DNA from: Candolleomyces eurysporus
Taxonomy: Eukaryota; Basidiomycota; Agaricomycetes; Agaricales; Psathyrellaceae
Length of the DNA: 21,828 nucleotides
Assembly: GCA_027579435.1 (NCBI GenBank)
Contig: JANBPK010001346.1
Coordinates: forward strand, 1 to 21,828
Direction of reading: 5' to 3'
Shown one piece after another: positions 1 to 10,607 of the stretch. Position numbers and translations under genes: made by a program. Each line of letters opens with the position of its first letter. Position 1 is the first letter of the stretch. The notes under the pieces were generated by a model. It ran no database searches and was not told the origin of the DNA. It saw only the letters and a list, made by a program, of their open reading frames with translations.

Positions 1-679
1 AAATACTAAGATGAAATCCAATTTTACGCAGTCCTAGGTGGGAACGGTGTCCAGGACCGCCCGGATGGGCCATTCTATTGGTAGTGTTACATCACTCTTA
101 TTTCGAGATAGACGCTTACTGATACTGGTCTCTTGGCAAGGGTTCACGCTGCTCAATATCGTCTTCTATCTACGACTGCTGACGGTGAGGTCCGATGACA
201 CAATGATTTGAACGAGACCTCACACCCTAAATCAGCAGGCTCAAGTGAAGAACAACGTGGACAAATATGAAAGTTTCCTCAACGACACCGATACTGGGAC
301 CCATCTTGACGCTGAATCTTTCTGCAACAAATACATTGATCCAATTGGCACGGAAGCAGGTACAGTGACATACGTTATCCTCGTTGCATACTGGTGTACG
401 CCACCAAGGCACTCAACCCATGCCGATACCCTGTAGATCACAATGCAAGTGATTGCTCTGTCCCGGGCTCTCGAGCTCAATCTCGACGTAGCATATTTAG
501 ACGGACGACCAACAGATGGCGTCAAATTTGAGCATTTTCGAGAGGGCCCTGAAACTCAGAAACCACTTACCCTGCTGTATTGGTGCGTCTTTCTGGCTTA
601 CTGCTGGTCTATCAGGGCCGTGACTAATTTAGCTGTCTATAGCTCTGGACACTACGACATTCTGGTCAAGGAAGGGTGA
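1..679 (+). CDS. Otubain-like deubiquitinase (peptidase C65), 3' part, one frame break
   Basis: Otubains remove ubiquitin from proteins using a Cys-His-Asp/Asn site. The gene runs off the left edge. The first exon I recognise ends with IVFYLRLLT (152-184). GT-AG introns at 185-235, 360-436 and 583-642 join segments reading KNNVDKYESFL, FCNKYIDPIGTEAD, ALSRALELNLDVAYLDG and GHYDILVKEG, then TGA at 677-679. The order matches the otubain C-terminal half: the 'FC..YI.P.G.E.D' segment, 'ALS.AL....V.YLDG', and a final GHYDIL holding the catalytic His. The catalytic Cys region would lie left of the window. One extra base at about 442-443 breaks the frame just after the second intron, so this is either a sequence error or a decaying copy. 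The usual Arg-Pro before GHYDIL reads Cys-Ser. Bases 1-150 could not be assigned to exons. Family assignment is confident; functional status is uncertain. Confidence 0.72.
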
Positions 680-1249
680 AACGGGGTGGTTATTTAAATG
701 CACAACGACACAGATTAAGACACCCGAATTCATACAAATCTTGGAGGCATTGAACGCCCCGTGGCTGCTTAATCCCGTGTGACTGAACACTTCGGCGTGA
801 AAGACCATGGAGCGTGGTGCAGAATCATACACTCGATTCAGTCATTCCTCCTCAGTTTGTGTTCCCCATAATCAGACCCCAGGCAACCAGGGGTCAATAA
901 CGCCTCGTGCTGTAGTCAGTCTTCTGTGACCAACGAAAGGCACTCATGCTGTGCTTTCAGCGCATCCGCCCGACGCGCAGACAACATTGATTTTGTGTAA
1001 TTCCGCGATAAAGCGACATCTCGGTGGGGAATGGTTGAGGAACTCAAGAACTGGATCGATAGTATGTATATGGAGCGAAAGGCATACTAATAATCTTGTA
1101 TTATATCAGAATTTGACTCGAGGAACCTCTCTTCGAAGCGCCCAGCGTGGCTCTGATAAGGGAGCTCATACATGCAAGAGAGCCACCCCAAAATGTGGCA
1201 ATACTGTAGTTCTCTCGCACCACATCTTGGGTGTCCCCTTTCGGTTTAA
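680..1249. other. No recognisable gene
   Basis: This is the 3' flank of the otubain-like gene followed by sequence without a supported exon chain. The open frames here have no recognisable motifs and overlap on both strands. It may hold the eroded end of the minus-strand family copy that begins near 1880, but I could not align it to the other copies. Confidence 0.5.
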
Positions 1250-1880
1250 TTATGTTATTGGTAAGGCCATGTCTTTCCCGAAATTCCAGCCGAAAGGTTG
1301 CAGTGTTCCACCTGAACCGCTGGGAAGGATGTCCATTTACAAGTGCTTGGATGAGGTCACCCAAATTACACAGTGTATAGGGGTCCGCTGGACCGGTCCA
1401 CCCAGTATTATGCGAAGAGCCATACCCGAGAACATGGTGCCCAGCCATTGCAGCCCACTTCAGCAACACACTCCCGGCCAAACGCTGTAGACCCAGAACG
1501 TTCACCGAAATCAATTGAAATTGACATCCTCCCCTCCTCTGCAGCCTGCTAAGCGAAGCCCGCAGCCAACATAGGCAGACTGGAGACGGTGGACTCGTCC
1601 ATCCCGCAGGCGCGTTGAAAGCGGACGGAGGGCGCTGAGGCATGCCTGAACGAGGACGGCAGAGGCGGAGAAGAATGCAACGTCGAACAACCCGTAAGCT
1701 GAGACTTAACAGCGGTCGCTGGCGAAGATTGCTGAACCCGATATCCCACTGCTGGATCTCCTGTTGCTATGCAAAAGAGTTGGGCATGCTTGAATAGAGG
1801 ACCGGCTGTTGAGATCACTGGGGTTTCGCCAATTCCATCTATGAGACTTGTAAGGACGTCATCTAGAGTTTCTCATTGAA
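1250..1880 (-). pseudogene. Copy D of an unnamed multi-copy family, N-terminal part only
   Basis: Read on the minus strand, this aligns with copy A (1890-3630). Both share DDVL.SL, then DPAVG followed by VQ.SSPATA, then a Ser/Pro-rich stretch (STLHSSPPLP), DEST, and SISIDFG at a splice donor. After the intron, GYGSS followed by an ILGG/GQVQ-like stretch is seen in mixed frames. Copy D carries about 19 extra residues before DPAVG compared with copy A. The downstream exons present in copies A, B and C (the PFETSPLWMG and DQITRDTG segments) are missing. Frame changes within the GYGSS exon indicate decay. I do not recognise the family by name and can infer no function; the architecture resembles unannotated agaricomycete proteins with a GWGS/LLGGQVQ motif, recalled from memory only. 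Confidence 0.5.
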
Positions 1881-1889
1881 AGAGAACGA

Positions 1890-3630
1890 ATGATTTGAGT
1901 GGAAAAATGGAATCAGTGGTCATGGTCGTGGCACAAGTAGAAGTAGACAATGGCCATGTTCCCGTGCACATATCAAAGCACCTGGTGTTGGCAATTCAAG
2001 TTTCAACAACACCGGCATTGTTGATAATGTTATTAGCCCAAGGCTTGTCTAGGGTTCCCTCAAAAAATGGTCGCCAGTCTAGGAAAAACTTACGATCGTC
2101 TTCGATGCCAGAATATCGCATTCGCTGAACTAGTGCACTGCGAAGATAAATCAATAGGTCGGGATAAGACCCAACAGCCAGGGCTTCACACTCACTGAAG
2201 TAGGCAAACAACGCTGGGTCGAGATGTTCAGGATGGTGCGTTAACAGAGTCTTATCGGTAACCTTCAGTTACTTCGAGACACAACGCTGTACAGCCGAGG
2301 GTTACGAACCTTTGCGAGCTCTCGGAACCCCAAATCAAGGAACGTACTACCACAGTTCGCTCTAGACCAAATGCAGATCTTTGGAGAATCAGGGTGCGAT
2401 ATGCGCCTAATAATCTACATACAGGGGAGTCAATCATCAGGGGGTGAGGTCATCGATGAATGATAAAATGGTACAGCCAAATCGACTGTACCAATGCCTG
2501 CATTGCAGACGATAAAGTGGCGCCAAGGCTTGAAGCGGTAAAGGTCCGTGAGATGAACCGCAGCGCCCTCGAGCCCTCCCTCCAGGTATTGTTCTTTGCA
2601 AGGGTGCTCGCGATGAGACTAACGCATGATTTTGCAGCTTTTAGCGTCACAGGCTGCTGGAACTATACGTCAAACCTCCACAGTGCCTAGCAAAATAAGA
2701 GTTTTTAGAGTCTGTACGTGAAAAATGGGAGAAGAGGGAGCAAGATGCGGGTTAGCGTACTTACTGAAGTCGGCAACGGATCCGTCCCTCATATCTGATC
2801 CTTGGCGTACTCCCAAAGGCAGGTAAAAGAGTCGATGATGAAGTCAATGAAGTCTCTCTCGGGCTGTAGGTGTCCAAAGATGGGTCAGTCGACGTGAGTA
2901 CTCGTGTGGCAGAAGACGCGAATGGGATCTGCTTACAAGCATATCAGGGGGCGCCGGATCCCTAGCAAACTCTTCCTGAAGGGCACGGGGACCAAGAACA
3001 ATTTGACTCATTCGCATTTCGAGGTGCCAGCCGTGGTGTTTGCATTCTTCGTCTCCAAGCTCTATGTGAAAACACGGCCAAGCTTGTCATCGTCATCGAG
3101 TATCTCGGGATCTGGAGGGGATGCTTCGTTGACAATAGAAGCTCAAACGAGCGCGGATTCACGTACCTTGCATAAGATTTTGCGAGACCCGGGCTAGGTA
3201 GGGATCTGTTGCACCTGCCCACCTAGCAATACGCGAAGGGCCACAGCCGACACCCAAGGATGGTACCTATTAGCCGTTGGAGCCCACATCAGCAAAAGCC
3301 AAACGCTAAGGACCTAGAATACTCACCAAAATCAATCGAAACCGACAACCTCCCCTCTTCTGCAAGCGGCTGAGCGAAACCCGGGTGTAAAATTGGCAAA
3401 GATGGAGGTGGTGGACTCGTCGATCCCGCGGACGGAGGGCACTGAGGGCTGCGGGACGGCAGAGGCGGAGGAGAATGCAACGTCGAAATGGACCGTAAAC
3501 TGAGGCGGTGCAGCGGTCGCTGGGGAAGATGGCTGGACCTCTGATCCCACTGCTGGATCCCGGGCTTCTCCAATTTCAACTACGAGACTTGCAAGGACGT
3601 CATCTGCAGTTTCTCAAAGAAAAGTTGAAC
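1890..3630 (-). pseudogene. Copy A of the unnamed multi-copy family, near full span but broken
   Basis: The minus strand starts with ETADDVLASLV near 3610, then DPAVGSEVQPSSPATA, a Ser/Pro-rich region and SVSIDFG. An intron of about 60 nt follows (GTGAGT..TAATAG), then a GQVQ-like exon and LAKSYAR. Next comes an exon with ILDDDDKLGRVF and VPFRKSLLG that carries in-frame stops. A 73-nt intron lies at 2864-2936 (GTAAGC..CTACAG). The 3' half contains HHPEHLDPALFAYFSE and RSALVQRMRYSGIEDD, ending at a GTAAGT donor near 2092. These segments align in order with copy B (YHPAHLGPTSLACFI, PGALVQ, YSGVKDD). In-frame stops and frame changes show it cannot encode an intact protein as read. No known domain was identified. 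The shared introns show the copies arose by DNA duplication, not retroposition. Confidence 0.55.
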
Positions 3631-3772
3631 ATGATGGAAAGAGGGAAAGCCAAGAGATCAGCGGTTTCGGCGTCGGCCAGCACATCCGACAATTTTGATT
3701 GGATGCTCAAGTCATCCTATCTAACGACAACTCGACGATTTCAAACGCTCTCTGTCCAGCTTCCTGTGTTTT

Positions 3773-3860
3773 AGCCCCTTCGCCCTTCCCTTCAGCTCTC
3801 TCCCTCCTTTATTCTCTCTTCCCCATTGTCGCTGCCGTTGTCTAGGGCGCTTCCTGCAAT
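3773..3860 (+). promoter_or_regulatory. Pyrimidine-rich promoter/5' leader of the NADH dehydrogenase gene
   Basis: An almost pure C/T stretch (CCCTTCGCCCTTCCCTTC, then CTCTCTCCCTCCTTT) lies directly upstream of the ATG at 3861. CT-rich tracts just before the start are typical of well-expressed fungal genes. The role is inferred from composition and position; no TATA box is evident. Confidence 0.45.
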
Positions 3861-6096
3861 ATGCTTACCACGATGCAGTCAGCCCAAAGCCAAGGTCAGT
3901 CCAGGGTAGCCTTGCTTCTAGGTCTAGAGCTCACAACTTTACCCACAGTCTTCATAGCCTGGTCTTTGTGACTAGCGCAGTCTACATTGGCCTTGCAACC
4001 TTCTCATATCCAAAGACCTCTTCTACTGTTGAGGAGAGCCTAAGCGGTACAGGCTTCCAGCAGCGCAGGACCGACGTCATCGGGCGCAGTACGCTATTTT
4101 TCCAAGATTTAGTCGACGGAAGACTGAGCTTATTCTGCGCGCAGACACCGACCCCAAAACCGCCGCCATTTACTCAATCGCGATGGAGGAATTTCCTGCA
4201 GTTCCTAGGACGCGCCACACTGGTCACCATGTTTGGTGGTGCCGCCGGATTCTACTTCCTCACCCAGCGCGACCGAACACCGGGCGCACAGGCGCCATTC
4301 GACCCCGAAAAGNAAAACTGTTGTCGTTTTGGGGAGCGGTTGGGGGGGCGACTAGCCTTCTGTCGACGCTGGACACGAGGGATTACAACGTTGTATGTCT
4401 TGGCTTATTATCGTTATCGTCCCGTTTTCACCCTATCTACAGGTCGTTATCAGCCCAAAGAATTATTTCCTGTTCACGCCACTGTTGCCCAGCGTCGCTG
4501 TCGGAACTTTGAATCCGCGTTTGATTATCCAGCCAACGCGGTACATTACACGGCACAAATCACGCAACGTATCAGTTATCGAGGCAACCGACGTTGATGT
4601 AAGCGTTTAGCGACCCCTTGTACATGACGTCGGCGCTGATGCTCTGTTTCATTACAGCCAACAAACAAGACGGTTACTTTCACTGGTACGCTTCTGTCTC
4701 TTCAGTGCTCTCGCAATACTGATAATCTGCTCTATAGACAACTCCGAAATCAAGGGCGCCACAAGTTCGACGTCAATCAAGTATGACTACCTGGTCTATG
4801 CAGTCGGCGCGGAAGTCCAAACCTTCAATATTCCCGGTGTCAAGGAACACACTGTCTTTATGAAGGAGCTCCAGGACGCCGAGCGGGTATGTGCAACCGA
4901 CACGGGACCAGTTATGCGCAGCTGATTTTGCTCGTAGATGCAACGTGGATTTATGGATTGCCTTGAGACTGCCGCCTTCCCCGGTCAATTGCCTGAAGAA
5001 GTTGACCGCCTTCTTCACATGGTTGTCGTCGGCGGTGGCCCTACCGGCGTTGAGTTAAGGTAGGAATTCTCTTTCTATCCCGAAATTCTACATAGAAATT
5101 AACCCCTTCCTTCTCAGTGGCGAATTGCACAACTTCCTCGAAGACGACCTCAAGTCCTGGTATCCTGAGCTTGCCGGCAAGGTCAAGATCACGCTCGTCG
5201 AAGCTCTTCCCTCCGTGTTACCCATGTTCAGCAAACAACTTATCTCCTACACCGAATCCACCTTCAAGGAGAGCAAGATCGACATCCTGACCAAGACAAT
5301 GGTGAAGGAAGTCAAGGAACGCAGTGTCGTACTCCAGATGCCCGATAAGAGTATCAAGGAGGTGCCGTGCGGTTTGGTCGTTTGGGCTGCTGGCAACAAG
5401 GGCCGCAAGATCACGCAGGACTTGATGGCCAAGCTCCCCGCTGAACAGACAAACCGACGTGGCATCACCGTGGACGATAACCTTCGCATGAAGGGCGCCG
5501 AAGACATCTTTTCTATTGGCGATTGCACTGCTACCTCGTACGCGCCGACTGCTCAGGTAGCTTCGCAACAGGGAGCTTACCTCGCGCGGGTGTTGCACCA
5601 GCTGGCAAAGAAGGATAGGTTGGAGAAGGAGTTGACGAACCTGGAGAGTTTGGATGTGGAAGGGGATGAGGAGAAGGCAAGGGTTCAGAAGGAGATCGCG
5701 GTGACTCGGAGCAAGATTTCGAAAATCCAACCCAAGCCGTTCCATTACTCTCATCAGGGTACCTTGGCGTACGTTCCATTTACTTGTTCTCCTGTGTGCG
5801 TGATCTTGTATGCTGACAATGATTAACCATCTTGCAGATACATCGGTTCAGAGAAGGCCATTGCCGACCTGCCTTTCATGAACGGAAACATTGCCAGCGG
5901 AGGTGTCGCTACGTTTCTGTTCTGGCGCAGCGCCTACCTCAGCACTTTGTTCTCGCTGAGGAACAGGACCCTCGTTGCTACCGATTGGTTGAAGGTCAAG
6001 CTGTTTGGCCGGTGAGTTGTCTTTGTGCTACCCCACTGTTTTCACGCTGTGATTCTGAATTTCCTTGTTTCTTTCAGTGATGTGAGCCGGGAGTAA
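3861..6096 (+). CDS. Alternative (type II, rotenone-insensitive) mitochondrial NADH dehydrogenase
   Basis: This FAD enzyme oxidises NADH and passes electrons to ubiquinone at the inner mitochondrial membrane without pumping protons (NDE1/NDI1 family). The proposed ATG is at 3861, but the presequence frame is uncertain between 3861 and about 3900. A hydrophobic segment ([16 protein letters not shown]) precedes the first Rossmann motif [29 protein letters not shown] follows. The second nucleotide-binding motif is [16 protein letters not shown]. Then come [20 protein letters not shown], and the C-terminal membrane-anchor region [14 protein letters not shown] before TAA at 6094-6096. Introns are 4393-4442, 4599-4657, 4686-4737, 4887-4937, 5060-5117, 5769-5837 and 6012-6077, all GT-AG, and the frame holds across each. 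From 4443 onward the exons give 432 residues with no stop. Two breaks sit close together: an N in an A-run (4313) and a seven-G run (4342-4348). Each adds one base relative to the conserved frame, so sequencing error is the likeliest cause. External versus internal orientation cannot be decided from the sequence. Confidence 0.9.
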
Positions 6097-7226
6097 GGGC
6101 GCGTTCAACCAGTATACACCGCTCTCGAAAATTGTGTTCATGTTTGATCTAAATATCCCTTGGTTGTACCCTTCACACCATCCTCGTTCTCCTGTTTGAT
6201 GCGCTGTATTCCACCCGTGCCCTGCCCTGGTCACGAACTCGTGACACCTCTTCATCCTTATGCGTGACCGGTTGGATTATTGGTTTCATCCCGATGATCT
6301 ATTCATAGACCTGTAGCTACTGTATCTTGTTCCCTCTGCCTTTCGTTTGGACTGCTTGGCCTACCACTAGACTTTACTTAAGTTTATGACAAGTACTACA
6401 TACTTTCTCTAATAGTCTTCTTTTCACTTCCTCTACCTCCACCGACGATGGACTGACTGGGAGCAATACAACATGACATGAAAACTGACATATCTGGTAT
6501 TATAGACTTTTGATTCCCTTTTTCTAGAGTAGAATAGACATTGGTGTATGACAAGTGCATTATATAGACTTTGGACACCAGAAACAGCAGGATGAGCATA
6601 CAAACACAACAGCGCCAACAATGGATGTTGATGCCTTGGATTTTCTGCTACAAACAAGATTCTAGCATCCAACCACTCATTGTGTTGATGGTCACCAGTG
6701 GGGAAATAGTTAATATGTGATTTCAATAGGGAAAGATGGGGCAGAATATGGAACCTGAGCAACTCAAGATCAAAGTCTTGTCATTTTCCAGACCCTGGCT
6801 GTTGAACACATTGTAAAGGAGATTCTTGATGTACAAAGCTTGCTAAATGCCAATCCCCAACTCCTCCAACCTTTGCCAGGATATTTCATTTGGCTTCAGC
6901 CCTGTTAATGCTGATGCTGACTCTAATGGCAGTTTCATTACCTGCATTCAAAATTGAAATGCCAAACCTGCTAGTATACTTATAACCTTTGGCAGAACAA
7001 GCATTGTTAGGCAGAAAAAATATCCAGGTAATGATATCAAAACCCCACAGCCTGACCTGAAATACAGTGGGTCCATGATACAAGTGCTCATCATAAACAT
7101 GAACAAAAGAAGATCATTGAATTTATGGGAACATACAAGAGATGCCATACATATATACAAGAGCTCAAGAGAAGTAACAGCAAGAATCACATTCAGGGTC
7201 CAAATCTGAGAAATTCTGGATTTATC
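6097..7226. other. Long intergenic stretch between two converging genes
   Basis: This is the shared 3' side of the NADH dehydrogenase (+) and the NLR (-). Base composition becomes visibly AT-richer from about 6360. Several short minus-strand frames exist (for example 6886-7083 and 6433-6762), but none has a recognisable motif, a supported intron chain or a plausible protein composition. The AT-rich character continues into the NLR gene, so the right half may be its 3' UTR or decayed sequence that came with it. Confidence 0.5.
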
Positions 7227-10200
7227 CTACTTTGTAAGCACTTGAGAAATGTCAAGACTATAGACACTGCCATTTTTGCACCCAATGGCTGCAGACAAAC
7301 ATGTAGAGTCNAAAAGATACACTGGTAACCTGCCAGGATGGAGGAAACCAGCAAATTGGAACCACAGTTGGTGGCAAAGGTTGGCCAGTCAGTTTGACTC
7401 TGACCAATCCAGAAACAGAGGGGTGGTCTTTTGTAATATTTGCATAGAATGTTGAAGAGTCTGCAAAACCCATGGAAAGGGATTCACCTTGAAGAGTGGC
7501 AAGAAGGGTTCCTGCTTGGCTGTCCCACAGGCACACTGTCTTGTCATTTGATGCAGATGCCAGCCTCTGCCCATCAGGTGAGAAGGCAACACTGTTCACA
7601 CCATTGGAATGGCCTTCAAGAGTGGCAAGAAGGGTTCCTGCTTGGCTGTTCCACAGGTGCACTGTGTTGTCAGAAGATGCAGATGCCAGCCTTTGCCCAT
7701 CAGGTGAGAAACCAACACTGTTTACAGAATCAGAGTGACCCTGCAAAACTGCAAGCTCTAATGGCCATGTCATATCTCCTTTGTTGATCCATACTCCATA
7801 ATTTGGCTTCTGATATACTTTGTGGAGCATTGTTTGCTTTGGTGCCAGAGGTATGCAAGACCAATATATATGCAAAGGTGCTCTTTTGATAATGTTAGAG
7901 TTCAGCACAACAAATCTCTGGCCATCTTGAAACATTTGTTTCAATGAGCCTGAGCTATTGCCAGCATGACTTGCCTAATCATTGTGATATATTTTAATCA
8001 GCATTGAATGGTTAAAACCATAGAAATTGGACATACCACTACAACTGAAGCCTCTTCTAGTGCAGTGTATGCTACATCCAGCTGTTTGATACAAGCCAGA
8101 GCTTCCAGCCAATGCATTAGATGCTCCTTTGAAAATCTGTCCAGCAGGACCATGAGATCTGAGTCCATCCTTTTTACCTTGCTTAGGTGATTAGCCCAAT
8201 AGCACAGTCCATATTGCAGCTCAGGTGTAATTTTTTCTGTGCTCAGGCCTTCTTTGAGCAAATCATTCAGGTCTTTGAATTGGTCCTCAGAGGGCACAGG
8301 CACCTGGCAAATATTAAATTTGAGTTGCCTGTTCATCACTTGCAGACAATACTTGGCCAAGTCCAAATGATGCTCCTCTTCTTTAATTTGGAATTCAGAA
8401 GGACAAGAGGANCCAGTGATAAAGTCAGGAAAAGATTTGTGGTGCACNTTGTAAGTGAGAGCAGAGCCNTCACCCAATGGAGCAAGAATTGANTGCAAGT
8501 TTCCCAAAGTGNCTTTGATAGCACCTTNTTNCTNANCCAANAGNCTTGCTANAGNCATGACAGNAAGAGNAGTCTGNAGNACTAGAATGGCACCAACAAT
8601 NNTTTTAAATNGACNNAGCCAGTTCTCTGCATTTTCANCAGGCTTGGCNGATTCAAGCACATANAGATATAATCCACCNAGTTNAGATAGTGNANTNAGG
8701 ACTNTNAGACTGCAAANCCAGAAGACTTGNAAGTTGNCNTTTAGGATNCANATGTTGCTTNTCAAGTATGAACTTGACAGCAGTNGATGCATAGATNAAC
8801 AGTTTCCCNGATAACTTGGCAAGTTTAGCCTTGTCCTCTNCTGTTGGNTGNCNGCAAGTATCATATGAATCCCCTAGAGNCTCCTGGATTTTGGGTGGNG
8901 ACAANCAGTAGTTGACATACAGAGAAATATCATGCTCAACTATCAGGTCTTCTATTTCCTGAAGATGGAAGATATTTGCATTTTGNNTNNCCATATACTT
9001 GCTTCTCANTCCNNGCTCTGGACGANNNGTCAAGAANACTTTGANATTTGGNANCTGAGAGANTGAGGATATNANAAGGNTCAGAANNGCTGANNCATCN
9101 GGTTCAANNCATTCATCNAGAGCATCAAANACCAGAACAAGNGGGGNTNCTCTTTNCTCAAGCAGTGNNTACAGTGGCTTGGCCACAAGCAANTTGAACT
9201 GCTGAGTNAGAACTTTGTCNAGAGCTNCAGGGTTNCTAGTAATGGCAGCTGCAATNGCNTTTCCATANGATGCATNATAGCNAGCNAGNTGGTATGCAAT
9301 NGTGTGCACAAAGCCCAAAGATNTCTTTCGATCNTCCNGNTCNCGAGAAAAGAANAAGGTAGCCCCAAGACAGTTGATNNTAGGGTCTGCAGCNCGTTGN
9401 GCNACAGTNATAGCNACNGTAGACTTGCCAATNCCAGCAATGCCATCAAGAATNTANAGTGGAGNNTTATGGCCATCANCAGCNGCACCANTCATCCAGC
9501 GTCCAACATTAGCCAACANGGTGGAGCGNGTGCCTTCNAAGCATGGCATNATNTTNGCCACAACNNCCTGNGAGTCATAAGNGGNACCAGGAATCCNCTT
9601 NAGTCGGTCNAGAGNTANNATTCTGNTNGCCAAGTTAATGNATTTCTTGATGAANAGACNGNGAANAAACCTCANAGTGCNCNNCCTGGTCCTGNACAGN
9701 GCNGNGNATGTCAGCCAAGACAATNGTTCCNGCAATATGATTTTCAATCTNNCAAGGATNNNTCACTTCAGCAANGANNNTANAGCAGNNTCNTNGAANC
9801 NTACCCANAAGCAATGCAANAGTNCATCNAGNCTCTTGTTTGCCNTCTTGAGANCNTCNACATNATCCNCCGCCAGCACNTACNCCNNNANTCCCGTTGA
9901 CTTCTCCTTATTTGCAGNCTCNAAAGTGGNCCANATCCCCCTGNAGCCNGNANCCCCAGTTACTNGNANGTTNGACNGNNTATTCAAAGAAAAATACGTA
10001 CNCCNCAAGACGTCCAATGCTATCCATCAGATCCTNCGACAGGNACGTTGTATCCTTNCCTTTGACANCATTTACNATNCTNGAGCCCAAGAGNTNGCAA
10101 CGTTTCTTCAGNATCTCCACCTCTTCCTTGTTCGAGTCGACTTCCTATGCAACACTTGAGCGACGTGCACGAAACAAAAACGGAATGCACGCATACCTCA

Positions 10201-10607
10201 ATGACGTCCACCACTTTCAGCAATGCCTCAGCCGGACCTTTGAATGGCTCTGGGACAAGGGTAGCGGCGATACCCAGCGCAGTCTTGAATGTCCCCATTG
10301 CGATGGCCCGGACCTTGGAGGAACCCCCTGCGTCTTGAGGCGTTGTTCCCCCCTCTCTCTCGTTCTTCGGCTTGCCTCGATCGAGCAACGACTTGACACG
10401 CTTATCCGCCTTGTCCATGCCTCTTTCCACCTTAGCCTTCCCTTTGTCATACTTCTTCCCCACCCACGCTCTAAATCCCTTGGCTGTACCAGGGGGTTGA
10501 CTGCCATCGGTGCCTGGCGTCGCAGCGCGAGACGGGATCGGTGTGTTGCGCTCCGGATTGTCGGGAAGGCCACGATTGTCTCCTCCAGAGTAAGTAGATT
10601 CAGCCAT
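7227..10607 (-). CDS. NLR/STAND protein: helical N-terminus, NACHT NTPase, two WD40 repeats
   Basis: Fungal NLRs act in non-self recognition and programmed cell death: the N-terminal domain signals, NACHT binds nucleotide, and the repeats sense ligand. The proposed start is ATG at 10607-10605 (MAESTYSGG). The first exon (137 aa) has a charged Pro/Gly-rich leader, a Lys-rich helix (KKYDKGKAKVERGMDKADKR) and a helical region (FKGPAEALLKVVDVIEEVD) like adaptor helices of agaricomycete NLRs. Introns at 10145-10196 and 9941-10001 are clear; at least one more lies near 9750-9820. NACHT follows: Walker A DGIAGIGKS (about 9421-9447), LGATFFFS, Walker B LVLVFDALDE (about 9110-9142), TTRPE, and a helical/winged-helix segment (VHHKSFPDFI). 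A linker with LHWLEALACIKQ leads to intron 7975-8036 (GTATGT..GATTAG). The last exon has VVLNSNIIKRAPLHIY, two full WD40 repeats and a tail ending ISQVLTK, stop 7227-7229. The tail needs the N at 7312 treated as spurious. The block 8411-10092 is full of N, so reading frames near 8690 are not reliable. A next ATG upstream (10742) is less likely because it adds an unconserved-looking leader. Confidence 0.85.
7494..7745 (-). repeat. Two tandem 126-bp units encoding WD40 repeats
   Basis: Units 7494-7619 and 7620-7745 each start GAGTGGCAAGAAGGGTTCCT on the plus strand and differ at about 20 of 126 positions by eye. Each encodes one 42-residue WD40 repeat on the minus strand with the core VNSV.FSPDGQRLASAS and a final VHLW or VCLW. 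High identity between neighbours is typical of NLR repeat arrays that evolve by unequal exchange. Most differences lie in the predicted variable surface positions (GHSDS versus GHSNG, SSDNT versus SNDKT) and silent sites. Confidence 0.85.
8411..10092. other. Block of scattered single Ns over the NACHT core of the NLR gene
   Basis: Isolated N bases occur roughly every 5-15 bases from 8411 to 10092. They are nearly absent from the rest of the gene: the WD40 exon has one at 7312, and the first exon has none. The block covers the NACHT domain, its preceding exons and part of the following helical region. In the segments I tallied, Ns favour third codon positions. This looks like a consensus over several related sequences rather than random low-quality calls. 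Confidence 0.8.

Noticed and set aside
1101..1643. A 180-codon minus-strand open frame
   Set aside because: It reads through what aligns as separate exons and an intron of family copy D in other frames. Its N-terminal part is a frame-shifted shadow of the Ser/Pro-rich segment.
5218..5754. A 178-codon minus-strand frame
   Set aside because: It is the antisense shadow of the long NADH dehydrogenase exon, which has clear motifs.
6886..7083. A 65-codon minus-strand frame downstream of the NLR
   Set aside because: Composition is ordinary for AT-rich non-coding DNA, there is no motif, and it has no splice link to the NLR exon, which has its own good stop at 7227.
7440..7787. Plus-strand frames with internal repeats (EWQEGFLLGC)
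   Set aside because: The repetition is only the reverse complement of the two WD40 units.
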